Below, piece after piece: positions 1-13,100 of a DNA stretch of 64,000 nt. The notes under the pieces were generated by a model. The model ran no database searches. It saw only the letters and a program-made list of their open reading frames with translations, and was not told where the DNA came from. This DNA comes from Bryobacterales bacterium (GTDB taxonomy: Bacteria; Acidobacteriota; Terriglobia; Bryobacterales; UBA6623). The stretch is taken from positions 1 to 64,000 of the forward strand of contig JAJEHF010000112.1 of assembly GCA_022823865.1 (NCBI GenBank). Reading direction: 5' to 3'. Made by a program: the position numbers and the translations under genes. The stretch's first letter is position 1. Each line of letters begins with the position of its first letter.

Positions 1-1
1 G

Positions 2-3000
2 ACCCCCGGCACCAGCGGCAGCGAGCTGAGTTCGGGGGTGCTCACTTCGACAGCGGCAGAGCGGTTCTACGGGCTCTCGGGAGTCTTCACCGTTGGGGCG
101 GCGCCCGCGACGAAGCTGGCGCTGGCCTCGGCCACGGTGAACCACTCGGAGCTGGCGCTGGCCTACGGCGAGGATCTGGACCCGGACGAGGTTCCCTCGC
201 CGGGGGATTTCGCCGTCAGCGTGGACGGGGCCGCGGCGACCGTCTCGACGGTGGCGGTGAGCGGGAGGACGGTGACGCTGAGGCTGTCGAGCGCCGTGCC
301 CATCGGGGGGACGGTCACGGTGAGCTACACGGCGGGGACGACTCCTCTGCGGACGCTGCTCGGGAAGCTGGCGGCGGACTTCCGGGCCACTGCGGTGACA
401 AACGAGACGAAGCCGGTGCTGTCGGTGGGTGCTCCGAAGGTGATCGAAGGGGGTGCCGGAGCGAACCCAGTGCTGGCCTTCGAGGTCACGCTGGCGCCGG
501 CGAGCGCGCAGCAAGTGAGGGTGGATTACGCCGACTCCGCGGCGGGGACGGCGACGTCCGGGACCGACTACCAAGCGCTGACCGGCGGCACGCTGACGTT
601 CGCGCCGGCCGAGACGACCAAGACGGTCGGCGTCACGGTGATCGGGGACGTGCTGGAAGAGGGCAACGAGACCGTGGTGCTGGAGCTGAGCAACGCAGTT
701 AACGCCGGGCTGGAAGGGGGTGGCGAGACGTTGCAGGCGACAGGGACGATCATCGACGACGAGGCGCCGGTCGCCGGGGATGTGCCCGTGACCTGGGCAC
801 TTACACCGGCCAATCTTGCCCCGGGGGAGAAGTTCCGGCTGCTGTTCGTCACGTCCAGCAGGACCAATGGCAGACCGGGCCGGATCGCCACCTACGACGA
901 GTTCGTGCAGCAGGCAGCCGCAGACGGCTCCGTGGCGCTTCGACCCTTCAGCCAACACTTCCGCGTCGTTGCGAGTACGGAGACGGATCATGCCCGCGAT
1001 CACACTCTGACCCTCTTCAGCCCCTCGGATCGCGGCGTGCAGATCTACTGGTTGGGCGGGGCGAAGGTCGCGGATGATTATCGCGACTTCTACGATGGCA
1101 ACTGGTCCTCGCACGAGCCGCGCGATCCAGACGGCGAGCCGCTAGCTGCCGATATCGAGGTCTTCACCGGTTCCGAGAGCGACGGCACCAAAGCTGACGG
1201 CCTGCATCTGGGACAGAGGGACGGGGAGGTCCGGGGAGGCTCTCCTGGGAAGGCTGGCAGCGAGCTGAGCGACACAGGCCTCCTCTTGGACTCGGATTCA
1301 CCGAGCCGGCTGTACGCCATCTCGGCTATTTTCACGGTCGTGCCTGCCCCCGCCACGAAACTGGCGCTGTCCACGGCCGAGGCGAACGGGGCCGAGCTGA
1401 CGTTTTCATATGAGGCGGATCTGGATCCGACCTCTGTGCCAGGTCCGGCTGATTTCAGCGTGATGGTTGCCGGGAGCCCTGCATCCGTGGCGGAGGTCTC
1501 GATCAGCGGGCGGGCGGTGACGCTGACCCTGGCGAGTGCAGTGGGCATCGGGGATGTGGTGACGGCGAGCTACACCCCCGGGGCGAAGCCTGTTCGGACC
1601 GTGCTCGGACGACTGATCGCGGGATTCTCGGATTTCGCTGTCACCAACAACACGCAGCCAACCTTGTCGATCAACGCGCCTCGGACCGTCGAGCCCGACA
1701 CCGGAGAGATTGCTTTCCTAGATTTCGAGGTGGTGCTCAGTCCCGCAGCTGACGCCGCCGTCACTGTCGATTACGCGATCTCCGAAGCGGGGACGGCGAC
1801 TTCCGGAACCGACTACCAACCATTGACAGGGGGCACGTTGACTTTCGCGCCCGACGACACACGCCGGACCGTTCGCGTGACCGTAATCGGGGATGAGCGC
1901 GAGGAAGACGACGAAACTATCGTGCTGGAGCTGGCCAATGCTGTCAACGCCGCGCTGAGAGGGGGCGGAACAACACTGGCAGGCACGGGAACAATCATCG
2001 ACGACGAGGCACCCGCAGCCGGGGAGGTTCCCGTCACTTGGGGCCTGGCCCCTAGCGGCCTGATCCCCGGCGCCAAGTTCCGGCTTCTGCTCGTGACATC
2101 CACCGGTAGGAATGGTCGGCCAGCGGCGACCCTCCCATACGACAGGCATGTGCGCAGCGCGGCCTCGAGCGGCCGGGCGGCCTTGGAGCCCTTTGGCGCT
2201 GGCTTTCGTGCGCTTGTCAGCACGGAGACCGATGATGCCCGGGACCACACAGCGACGACCTTCTCGACGTCTGACCCGGGCGTGCCGATCTACTGGGTCG
2301 GCGGCGCGAGGGTCGCCGCAGACTACCGCGAACTCTACGGCGGCAGCTGGGACTCGAATGAGCCCCGGGACGAGAACGGGGACTTGGTTGCGGCTGATAT
2401 CAGAGTCTTTACCGGCTCCGAGAACGACGGTACGAAGGCGGCGGGCGGTCTCCATATCGGCCATCCCGATGCCGACGTGCGCTCAGGCTCTCCGGGGAAG
2501 AACGGAGCTGAAATGAGCGATGGACTTCTCAGCTCGAGGACGACGGCTCGCCTTTACGGGCTGTCTGCTGTCTTTACGTTGGTGCAGGCTCCTTCAACGA
2601 TGTTGGAACGCGTCTCGGCAGTCGTGAATTGGTCGGAGCTAACCCTCACGTACGCCTCCGACCTAGATTCGGACTACACTCCGCCACCGGCAGAGTTCAA
2701 CGTGGTGGTCGACGGCGTTGCGGCGACAGTCGTTGATGTGTCGGTTAGCGGATCGCGTTTGACATTGGTCCTCGCAGAACCGGTGCCGATCGGCGGAACT
2801 GTGACCGCGGGGTACACGGCCGGTGCCCGTCGCCTTCGTTCCGTGCTCGGGGTGTTGGTGCCGGATTTTCCACTCTCTGCCGTTCAGAACGACACGCAGG
2901 CACAGCTCTCAGTCTCAGCGCCGCGCGTGGCTGAAGGGGATGCAGGAGAGGAGCGATCCTTGGATTTCGAGGTGTCGCTGCGGCCTGCGGTCGCGTATGA

Positions 3001-6000
3001 GGTGACCGTCGACTACTCCGATGTCAGCGCGGACGAAGGCACTGCGACTTCTGGTAGCGACTACCGCGCACTGAATTCCGGAACGCTGACGTTCGCGCCC
3101 TACGATACGTCCCAAACGGTTCGCGTGACAGTGCTCGGCGACGCCGTTCCGGAACCGGACGAGACTGTCGTTCTGCGCCTGAGCGCCCCCACGAACGCCG
3201 CATTCCAATCGGGCGGCCCCACACTTGACGCGGCAGGCAAGATCGGCAACGACGATGTCCCGGTCCGAGAGGTCCTCTCCACGTGGGGCTTGGTTCCAAG
3301 CGACGTTGCCATCGGGGGCTCGTTTCGGTTGCTCTTCGTCACATCCTCCTCGACACGAGGCGTCTTCTCGCGAATCGATCGATACGACGGTCACGTGAGA
3401 GATTCGGCGTCGACCGGGAGGGCAGCAATCAGACCGTTCAGCCAACACCTTTGGGCGCTCATTAGCACGGCGGAGGTCGAGGCTCGCGAACATACAGTGA
3501 CTGGTTTCACGACAACCAGCCAGGGTGTCCCGATCTACTGGCTGAACGGGGGCAGGGTCGCGAACGACTACCGGGACTTCTATGACGGCAACTGGGCCTC
3601 GAACTCACCCGTTGACGAGCTCGGCGACGACGCTAAGACAGATTTAGGAGTCTTTACTGGGTCGGCTAGCGACGGAACTAGGGACCCAAGCGGCTTCTAT
3701 CCCGGTAGCCTACTGGCCGAAGACGTTCGCCTCGGGAAGCCACATGTTCCCGGAAGCGAGATTGCCAGCCAAGACGTCATTGAGGCAACGGGATCCGAGC
3801 CAGTATACGGCCTTTCCGGGGTATTCACCGTCGTCGCACCGACCGGGGCCGTCATTCCGCTGGTCTCAGCGACGGCGGAGGATGAGAACTTGACACTGAC
3901 CTATGGAGAGGAGCTGGATTTTGACTCGCTGCCGGCTCCCGCGGACTTCACCGTCACGGTGAGTGGTGTGCCGCGTCCTGTCACTCAAGTCACCATCACT
4001 GGTTCGAGCGTCAACCTGAAGCTTGCAAGCGAACTTGTGCTCGGAGAAGCCGTCGCAGTCAGCTATACGGCAGGGACGAATCCGCTGCGAAGTCAAACCG
4101 GAGTCCAAGCGGCCGCGCTCTCGGGATTCGTCGTGCAGAACTTGACTAAGCGGAAGCTGCTGATCGGGGCGACGGCCGCGTTCGAGGGCGAGCCCCTAGT
4201 GTTCAGCGCCACCTTGTCTCCGGCGAGCGACCAGACTGTAACGGTCCAGTACCGGACCGAGAGCGGGACCGCGACACTGGGATTGGACTTCGTTGAGACC
4301 ACGGGCACGCTGACGTTCGTGCCGGGTGAGACATCCCAGGCCTTCACGGTCACCACGATCCAAGATGACCTAGACGAGCCGAACGAGACTGTCGCCGTGG
4401 TCCTCAGCAATGCCACGAATCTCGTCTTCGCCGACGATCAGACGGAGGTCACTTTGGTCGCCACGATTCTGGATGACGACGAGACCGTACCCCTCCGTGT
4501 CCCCCCGACCTGGGAGCTAGTCCCCAGCGGATTGGCTGACGGTGATGCGTTCCGCCTGCTGTTCGTCTCAAGCGAGGCCGCGGAAGCCGTCACCGAGAGT
4601 ATCGCCCTCTACGACCGCCACGTTATCGAAGCCGCAGCCGCTGGTGACGGCGCGATTCGAGCATTCAGCCAGTTCTTCTGGGTGCTTGCTAGCGTCGCGG
4701 GCATCGACGCCCGCGACTACACGACCACGACATATACCAACGTTGATCTGGGTGTCCCGATCTACTGGCTCGGCGGGGCCAGGGTGGCAGACAACTACGA
4801 GGACTTTTACGACGGGGAGTGGGCCTCGAATTCACCCACCGACGAGTTCGGAGAGTCGGTGCCCGCCGGAGTGGAGGTATTCACCGGGTCGAACACTGAC
4901 GGCACTAAGGATTCCAGTGGCAGGTATCTCGGCACCTTGGTTCAAGGTGCGGTGACCTTGGGCAAGCCGGGCACGAAAGGACTGGAACTGAACGCAAACG
5001 AGCGGAAGCTCAAGACGTCCCAGCGACCACTATACGGGCTTTCCGGCGTGTTCATCGTCGACAAGGATGCCAGGGTGCCAGAATCCGCCACCGAAGCGAC
5101 TCTCGAGATCACACCCGCCGCCGTCGTGGAAGGCTCGGATGCCGTCTCGGTGAGCTTCACTCTGAACTTGGCTAGGCCCGCTCGGACGGACCAAGAATGG
5201 GAGATTCAGATACGAGACGAAACCGCATTCTCTCCGAATGACTTCGCAGCTACGCCGCGCCTTCAGACGGTCTCGATGGCATCCGGCGAGACCAGCGCGC
5301 ACGGTAGTTTCGAGATCTCGACGACGCGGGAACTGGACGGCATTCCGGAATGCCCGGAGTCGGTCTTGGTGCGAGCCGTGGGGACCACGGATTCCGGCCT
5401 GCGCGTTACATCGGCCTCGACCAGGCTGAGTGTCATCGACTCGGAGGCTACCGACGCTCTCTGCGGGCCGCCCGCTGACGGTGCGACCATCGTGCTCGCA
5501 CCGACCGGAGCTCGGAACCCTGAGGATTCAACGCTTGGTCCGCCAACGGAAATGCCCGACACGGGGCCGCCTGAGAGGCTGGGGACGTCTGCGGAGTTCG
5601 CCGTCTGGACCGACCGCGCCGGATACGAGCCGGGCCAGCAGATGCGGCTCTTCCGGTCCGTGGCCCCTCAGTCTGACGGCGACAGCTACACGTTCTTCTA
5701 CTACCTAGAGAATACGCGCACTGGTGCTCGGCGCTATTTCGCTCCAGGAATCCGCTCGACCGGCTTAGAGCCAACGGTTGTGGATCAGTACGGGATGGGC
5801 GAGGGCTCGTTCCGGCCCGCAGGATTCGAGCCGGCCATCAGGGATTTGATCTGGTCCGGCGTGGCACCAGGAATTGGCGCATGGCGGTTCGTGGCCGAAG
5901 TTCGCAGCGCAGACGCAACGCAGGTTGTGAAGGTCTCCCATGCCAGATTCGTTGTGTCGGCAGGGGAGCCACGGCAAATCGGCGATCCCGATGAGCCCCT

Positions 6001-7150
6001 CGTGCTCACGGCTGACCGGACATTGTACAGCGCCATCGTTTACAAGCTGCGAGGCACCGTGCGCGTCGGCCCCGGCGTGACGCTGACAGTGGAAGCGGGA
6101 ACCTTGGTCAAGGCTCTGGGGCCGGATGCCATGGTGATCGTGGAGCGGGGCGGCAGGATCGAAGTCCAAGGGACCCGTCGTGATCCCGTTGTGATGACAT
6201 GCGACGCTCCGGTCGGCCGCCGCGAGCCCGGCTGCTGGGGCGGGCTGGCAGTCTTGGGTCGTGCCCCGGTGGACCCCGGCGATGTAGTCCCCGGACAGTC
6301 GCCGACCGACGCGGGGATGCAGTACGGAGGCGACGCTCCGCATGATTCCAGCGGATCGCTGCGGTTCCTGCGCGTCGAATTTGCCGGTGGAGGCACGGAA
6401 GGCGGTTCGCCCAATCCGGCGCTCGGCTTTTATGGCGTCGGCTCTGGCACTAGGGTCGAATTCGTGCAGGCCCATGCGGGACGGGGCGACGGAATAGCGT
6501 TTCGCGGCGGGACGGCTAACTGTTTTTGGTGTGTGTCGAGCGGCTCGCTTGGGGATCTGCTGGACTGGTCGGAAGGATGGCACGGGAGTGCCCAGCACCT
6601 GTTCCTGCGCCAGGGGGACGGGGCGGGGCACGGGATCCACGGACACGGGAATGGAGGCAACGCGGAACAAGCCGGCTTGCCTGCCGTGTTTAATGCCACC
6701 CTCGTCGGGGGGGCGGATGTTCGACCGTCGGGAGCAGTCGGAGACGGGATTCGGCTCAGCGGAGGCGCTGCGCTGACGGGGGGGAACTGGGTGGTGGTCA
6801 ACTTCCGCGGTCTGGCGGTTCAGGCGGGGGAAGTGGAGGCTCAGAGGCTCGGCAACGGCGGCGAGGGTTTGGGCAACCTGATCCTGCACGGAAACGGAGG
6901 CGGCCGCTGGTTCGACCAGGTCGCGGACAGCATCCGCCCGCTCGTCGACTTCACCCCCCGGAGCCCCGAACTGATCAACGTGCGCAATGAGCCGAGTCCG
7001 GACCCTAGGCCCGCGAGGGATTCTAGGGCGCTTGACGGATTGGCTGCAGTCACGCCTCCCGCAACAGGTGGCCCTTGGGATCGCGCCCCTTACGCCGGTG
7101 CGTTCGGGTCGTGGCTCTGGACCGAGGAGTGGACATTCTTCGGACGCGAG
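2..7150 (+). repeat. Super-repeat copy 1 (partial): four-plus modules and cap
   Basis: First copy of an ~8-kb coding duplication. It contains the end of one module unit at the window edge, four full units whose IYW motif codons start at 1043, 2288, 3533 and 4760 (steps 1245, 1245 and 1227 bp), and then the beta-helix cap ending with TEEWTFFGRE. Confidence 0.85.
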
Positions 7151-10100
7151 GCCGACCTTCGATTCGTCCGGCTGCCGGTGCTCTCGGTCGAGGCCGCCTC
7201 GGCTAGAGAAGGCGATGTGATCGAGTTCGTGGTACAGATGCAACCGCAGAGCCAAGACACGGTCACCGTCCGGTACCAAACGGCGAGCGGAACAGCGACC
7301 GAAGGTGCCGATTTCCCCCATTCCTCCGGGACCCTGACCTTTCTTCCGGGCGAGACCGTCCAGACGATATCCGTCCCGATAAGCGACGATGAATTTCCCG
7401 AAGAGGTAGAGCACTTCCTGATCCGGTTCACCGAGCCAACCAACGCGGAATTGGCGGGCCGCGCTAGGGCCCTGGAGCGCCTCGGCACCATCTACGGCAA
7501 TGACATGCAGCCGCTCGAGGTGCCTCCGACATGGAGACTTGTCCCGACCGGTATCGCTGCGGGTGATTCGTTCCGCTTGCTGTTCGTCTCGTCCACCGCA
7601 AGGGACGCCTCGGCCTATGGAATCACTGCGTACGACGACCACGTGCGGACGGCCGCCGCGGCTGGCCATACCTCGATTCGGCCCTACAGCGGCCACTTTC
7701 GGGTGCTCGCAAGCACGCGGGACGTCGAGGCGCGGGTACACACCCTTTCCACGTACGATTCCGATGCAGGCCAGACCGGCGTGCCGATCTACTGGGTGGG
7801 TGGGGGCCTGGTTGCCGATGACTACCGCGACTTCTATGGCGGGAACTGGTCTTCCAATATCCCCACGGATGAGTTCGGAAGCGTGGTCGATCCCGGGATC
7901 GAGGTCTTCACTGGCTCCGCCAGCGACGGCACCCGCGATCCTGGTAGCCGGTGGCTTGGAACGCAAAGCCTTCCTGCTGTTCGGATCGGCAAGCCGGGGG
8001 AATCGGGCGACGAACTGGACGCCGGCCAAGAAAGGCTCCAAGGCTCAGAACTCCGCTTCTACGGCCTCTCAGATGTGTTCGCGGTGACGCAGGCTAGTCC
8101 GGCCCACCTGCATCCTCTTTCCGCTACCGTGGACGGCCAGCGCTTGGAACTCACCTACGAAGAATCGTTGGACACGTCGAGGCCACCGTCCACAGATCAC
8201 TTCACGGTCAAGGTCGGCGGTGTTGTGCGAACCGTCTCGGAGGTGGTCGTCGAAGGGCCAACGGTGGTTCTTCGGCTGGAGCGTCCCGTGCACGAGGACG
8301 AGTCCGTGACAGTCAGCTACCACACCCTGAGCCACCGGCCAACGCGTCTGCGGGGCGGTTCCGGGAGGCTTGTGGCGGTATTCGGGGACAGGCCGGTCTC
8401 GAACGAGACGACGCTGGTCCTGTCTGTTGCTCCGGCAGGTATCGAGGAGGGGGCTCAAGGGGAGGCGCCCACTCTCGACTTCGAGTTCTCGCTCAACGTA
8501 CCCAGCAGTTCCGTGGTCAGCGTCGATTACGTGGACACAGGCACGGGCACGGCGACGCCGAACGTAGACTACGAAGCTCGGGCCGAAGGGACTGTAATCT
8601 TCGCACCCGGCCAGGTGTCCCGGATCGTAAGCGTCAGGGTCTTGGGGGACGACATCCCCGAGCCTTCTGAGACCGTTGTGCTGCGGATAAGCGGAGTGGA
8701 GAACGCAATACTGGCAGGGGCAGTCCGAACCTTGGACATCAAGGGGACGATCCTGAATGACGATTCTCCCCGGATCCGAGTCCCTCGCACGTGGAGACTG
8801 ACTCCCCCGGGGCTAGCTGTCGGGGACTCGTTCCGACTGCTCTTCGTCTCTTCCGTCGGACGCGATGGCAGGGCCTCGGAATTCGCCGAGTACGACGGCC
8901 ATGTGAGAGCGGCAGCCGCGGGTGGTCACGGCGCCCTTCGGCCTTTCAGCGACAACTTCCAAGTCCTTGCCAGTTTCGATGGCTTGGACGCTCGCGACCA
9001 CACCGTGACGCGGTACAACGAGCGCGACTTGGGTCTCCCGATCTACTGGCTGGGGGGAGACAAGGTCGCGGACGATTACCGGGACTTCTATGACGGGGAT
9101 TGGGATTCGAACGACCCGAGGAATGAGTTTGGCGGTGAGGTGGGTTCGGGAGTCGAGGTCTTTACCGGGACGGCCAGCAACGGAACCGGGCATGCCGAGG
9201 GCCGCGTCCTTGGCTCTGAGGAGTTCTCCGGTGTCCTGCTCGGGCACCCAGGCCAAAGCGGTAACGAGCTGGACTCCGGCAGCATCAGGCGTGAGGGACT
9301 GGAACTGGGCCTGTACGGCCTCTCCGGGGTCTTTGTGATCGTACCACCCAGCGGACGAGTGGCGTCGCTGCGTAGTGCAACAGTGAACGGTGACGAGTTG
9401 AAGCTGGCGTATGCGGAGGCCTTGGACTCCGATGGAGTACCCGCTGCGTCGGACTTCGACGTGACAGTAGGAGGCGTGGACAGAAGCGTACTGAACGTTG
9501 CCGTTGAGGGAGACAGTGTGACGTTGCATCTGGCCGAGAGGGTGGTGATCGGCGAATCTGTCTCCGTGACATACACCCAAGGGCCGCAGCCCCTCTTCAC
9601 GGCAGTGGGCGCGGCCACGGAGCCGTTCTCGGGCCACCCAGTCACGAACGAAACGCCGTTCGAGTTGGCGGTCGGTGCTGGCGGCGTGCTCGAGGGCGGT
9701 AGGGGATCGACACGGATCCTCGTGTTTGAGGTTACGCTTCCGGTACCCGCGGACCGAGTTGTTACGGTCGACTACGCAGATTCGGAGGGGGGCACGGCGA
9801 CTTCGGGGAGCGACTACGTGCCGCCGGCGGAAGGGACGTTGGTCTTCGAGCCTGGGGAAGTTCTCAAGACGGTAGCAGTGACCGTTACTGGTGACGACTT
9901 GGAGGAGGTCTCGGAAACAGTGATCTTGCGTCTGAGCGCTGCGACGAACGTGGCCCTCCCGGGAGGCCGCGAGACCTTGGACGCCGAAGGAACGATCTTC
10001 AATGATGACGCGCAGAAGCGGGAGGTGCCAGCCAACTGGAGGCTGATTCCCGAAGGACGCTCTGTCGGCGACTCGTTTCGCCTGCTGTTCGTCTCATCGC

Positions 10101-13100
10101 TCAAGCGCGACAGTAGACCTCTGGGACTCGCCGAGTACGACGGCCATGTCAGGGCGGCCGCCGCTGCTGGCCATGGGGCCGTACGGCCCTTCAGCGATCA
10201 CTTCCGAGTCTTGGCGAGCTCTGACGGCGTGGACGCTCGCGACCACACCGTGACGTTGTACGACGAGATGGATTCCGGTGCCCCAATCTACTGGCTGGGC
10301 GGGGACAGGGTCGCGGATGACTACCGGGACTTCTACGACGGCAGCTGGGATTCTAACGAGCCGAAAGACGAATTCGGGGACAAGGTGGGTTCCGGAGTCG
10401 AGGTGTTCACCGGAACGGCTAGTGATGGAACTGGGCATGCCGAGGGCCGCGTCGTCGGCTCGCCGGAGTTCGCGGGTGTTCTGCTCGGGCAACCGGGCAG
10501 GAAAGGGATGGAACTGGACTCCGGTAGCATCAAGCGCGAGGGACTCGAGCTGAGCCTGTACGGGCTTTCCGGGGTCTTCGTGATAGTACCGCCTAGTGGG
10601 CATGCTGCAACGCTGAGTGCCGCGACAGTCACCAGCGACGAGTTGACGCTGGCGTACGGGGAGGCCTTGGACTCCGATGCAGTGCCCGACGCGGCGGACT
10701 TTGAAGTAACCGTGGGGGGAGTGGCTCGGAGCGTACTGGACGTGGCCGTTGCGGGGTCCAGCGTGACCTTACGGCTGGCGGAGAGGGTGGCCATCAACGA
10801 AACCGTGTCCGTGACATACATCCCGGGATTGCATCCCCTCCGCACGGCGTTGGGCACACCTGCCGACTCGTTCTCGGGCCGTCCGGTCGTAAACGAAACG
10901 CCGGTGGAATTGTTGGTCGGCTCTGGCAGCGTGTTGGAAGGCGGTAGCGGCTCGAAACGGATCTTAGCGTTCGAGATTACCCTAGCGGCACCGACCGATC
11001 AGGTCGTGTCAGTGGGGTATCGCGATTCGCAGGAGGGCACGGCGGTTGCTGGCAGCGACTACGTGCCGCTTGGGGAAGGGACGATTGTCTTCGAACCCGG
11101 AGAAGTCTCCAGAACGGTGACCGTGACAGTCCTCGGTGACGATCTGGAGGAAATCTCGGAAACAGTGATCCTACGATTTAGCGGTGCGACGAACGCGAAG
11201 TTGGCCGGCGGGGCTGAGGCCTTGGACGCCGTGGGAACGATCTTCAATGATGACGCGCGAAGGCTGAGCGTTCCCGCCAACTGGGGACTGATTCCCGAAG
11301 GACTCGGAGTCGGAGATTCGTTCCGGCTACTGTTCGTCTCCTCCACCAAGCACGATGCTAGGGCCCTGGAACTTGCCGCCTATGACAGCTATGTGAGAGC
11401 GGCTGCCGCAGGAGGCCACGAGGACGTCCAATCGCTCAACGATCACTTTCGGATCCTCGCGAGTTCCCACAGCATCGACGCTCGGGACCACATCGTGATG
11501 TTGTACGACGAGCTTGATTCCGGCCTCCCGATCTACTGGCTGGGCGGCGACAAGGTGGCGGACGACTACCGGGACTTCTACGACGGGAATTGGGATTCGA
11601 ATGATCCGACCAACGAATCCGGTGGGCGAGTGGGCCGCCGAATTGAAGTGTTCACCGGAACCGCCAGCGACGGAACCAAGCACGCCGACGGCCGTTTCTT
11701 TGGCTCGCTGGAGTTCGGCCAGGTTTCGGTTGGGCGTCCCGGCGAGAACGGCAAGGAGCTGGACTCCGGCACCAGCCGGAGGCGTGGGCTCGAGTTGAGC
11801 CTGTACGGCATTTCCGGAGTCTTCCAAATCGTTCCCATGGGCGAATCGAGGTTGGCACTCAGTTCAGCCGCCGTAGACGGGGCACGCCTGAAACTGACCT
11901 ATTTGGAGGCCTTGGATCCGGAGTATCAACCCGATCCAAGGGATTTCACGGTCATCGCAGCCGGCAGCCCCATAGCGATCTCGAAGGTGGAGGCCGGAGC
12001 GGCTGGAGCCATGCTGACACTCGCCAGCGAAGTTGCCGTCGGTGCCACGGTGACTGTCGGTTATGCCCCTGGGCAGGTCCCGATGCGGAGCCTGGCCGGG
12101 ATTCAAGCCTCCTCCCTAGCGGACGTGCTCGTGGAGAACCTTACGCGGTCACAGTTGTCAATCGGGGAGGCGGTAGCACGAGAAGGCGAGCCACTGGAGT
12201 TCTCCGTCAGGCTGTCCCGGGCCAGCCCCGAGCGAGTCACGGTTCGCTACGGGGCTCGAAGCGGAACGGCGACGGAAACCGCTGATTATGTCGCTGTGTT
12301 GGGGCTGCTCAGCTTCTTTCCTGGAGAGACCGCCAAGACCCTCTTGATCACGACCTTGCACGACGATCAAAGCGAAGCTGTCGAGTCGGTATCGATGGTC
12401 CTGAGCGATCCGACAAACGCTTGGTTTGTCGACGGGCAGACCGAAGCTGTGGGAATCGGTCGGATCCTTGACGCCGATACAGTCGCTCCTGTGCCGGTCC
12501 CGCCTACCTGGGACGCCGTTCCCGATGGCGTGAGCGACGGCGGTTCCTTCCGTCTATTGTTCGTCACGTCCCAGACCGTGGATGCCTCGTCAGACGATAT
12601 CGCACGGTATGACAGGCACGTGATGGAGTCTGCCTCTTCGAGCGAATCTAGGATCGCGCCGTTTGCAACCTATGTCCGGGCACTCGCCAGCACACCCGGG
12701 GTGGATGCCCGCGACCATACAGCAACGCTCGCAACGGAAGCCGATCAAGATGTCTCTGTCCATTGGCTGGGTGGCGAGAGAGTCGCGGACCACTACGGCG
12801 ACCTGTATGACGGCAACTGGGATTCGAACAAGCCAACGGACGAGTCCGGGAATCCAGTCAGTGGAGACGCTAGGGTCTTCACGGGATCGACCCGCAGCGG
12901 AACGAAGGATTCTTCCGGTGCTCACCTCGGATCCCAGCAGGCCTTTGGGATTCTTGTAGGCAGGCCTGCGGAGTCTGGGCGCGAGCTCGACTCCGGGGAG
13001 GCGAGCCAGCCTCTGCCGGGCTTGCCTCTGTACGGGCTGACAGGAGTGTTCCGGGTAGATGCACGAGCCAGCCTGCCAGCCACGGCGGCTGGTGTGCGCC

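Noticed and set aside
5765-8041. 758-aa minus-strand ORF opposite the giant gene
   Set aside because: High-GC shadow: Arg/Pro/Gly-rich with no domain pattern, while the plus strand shows clear repeats.
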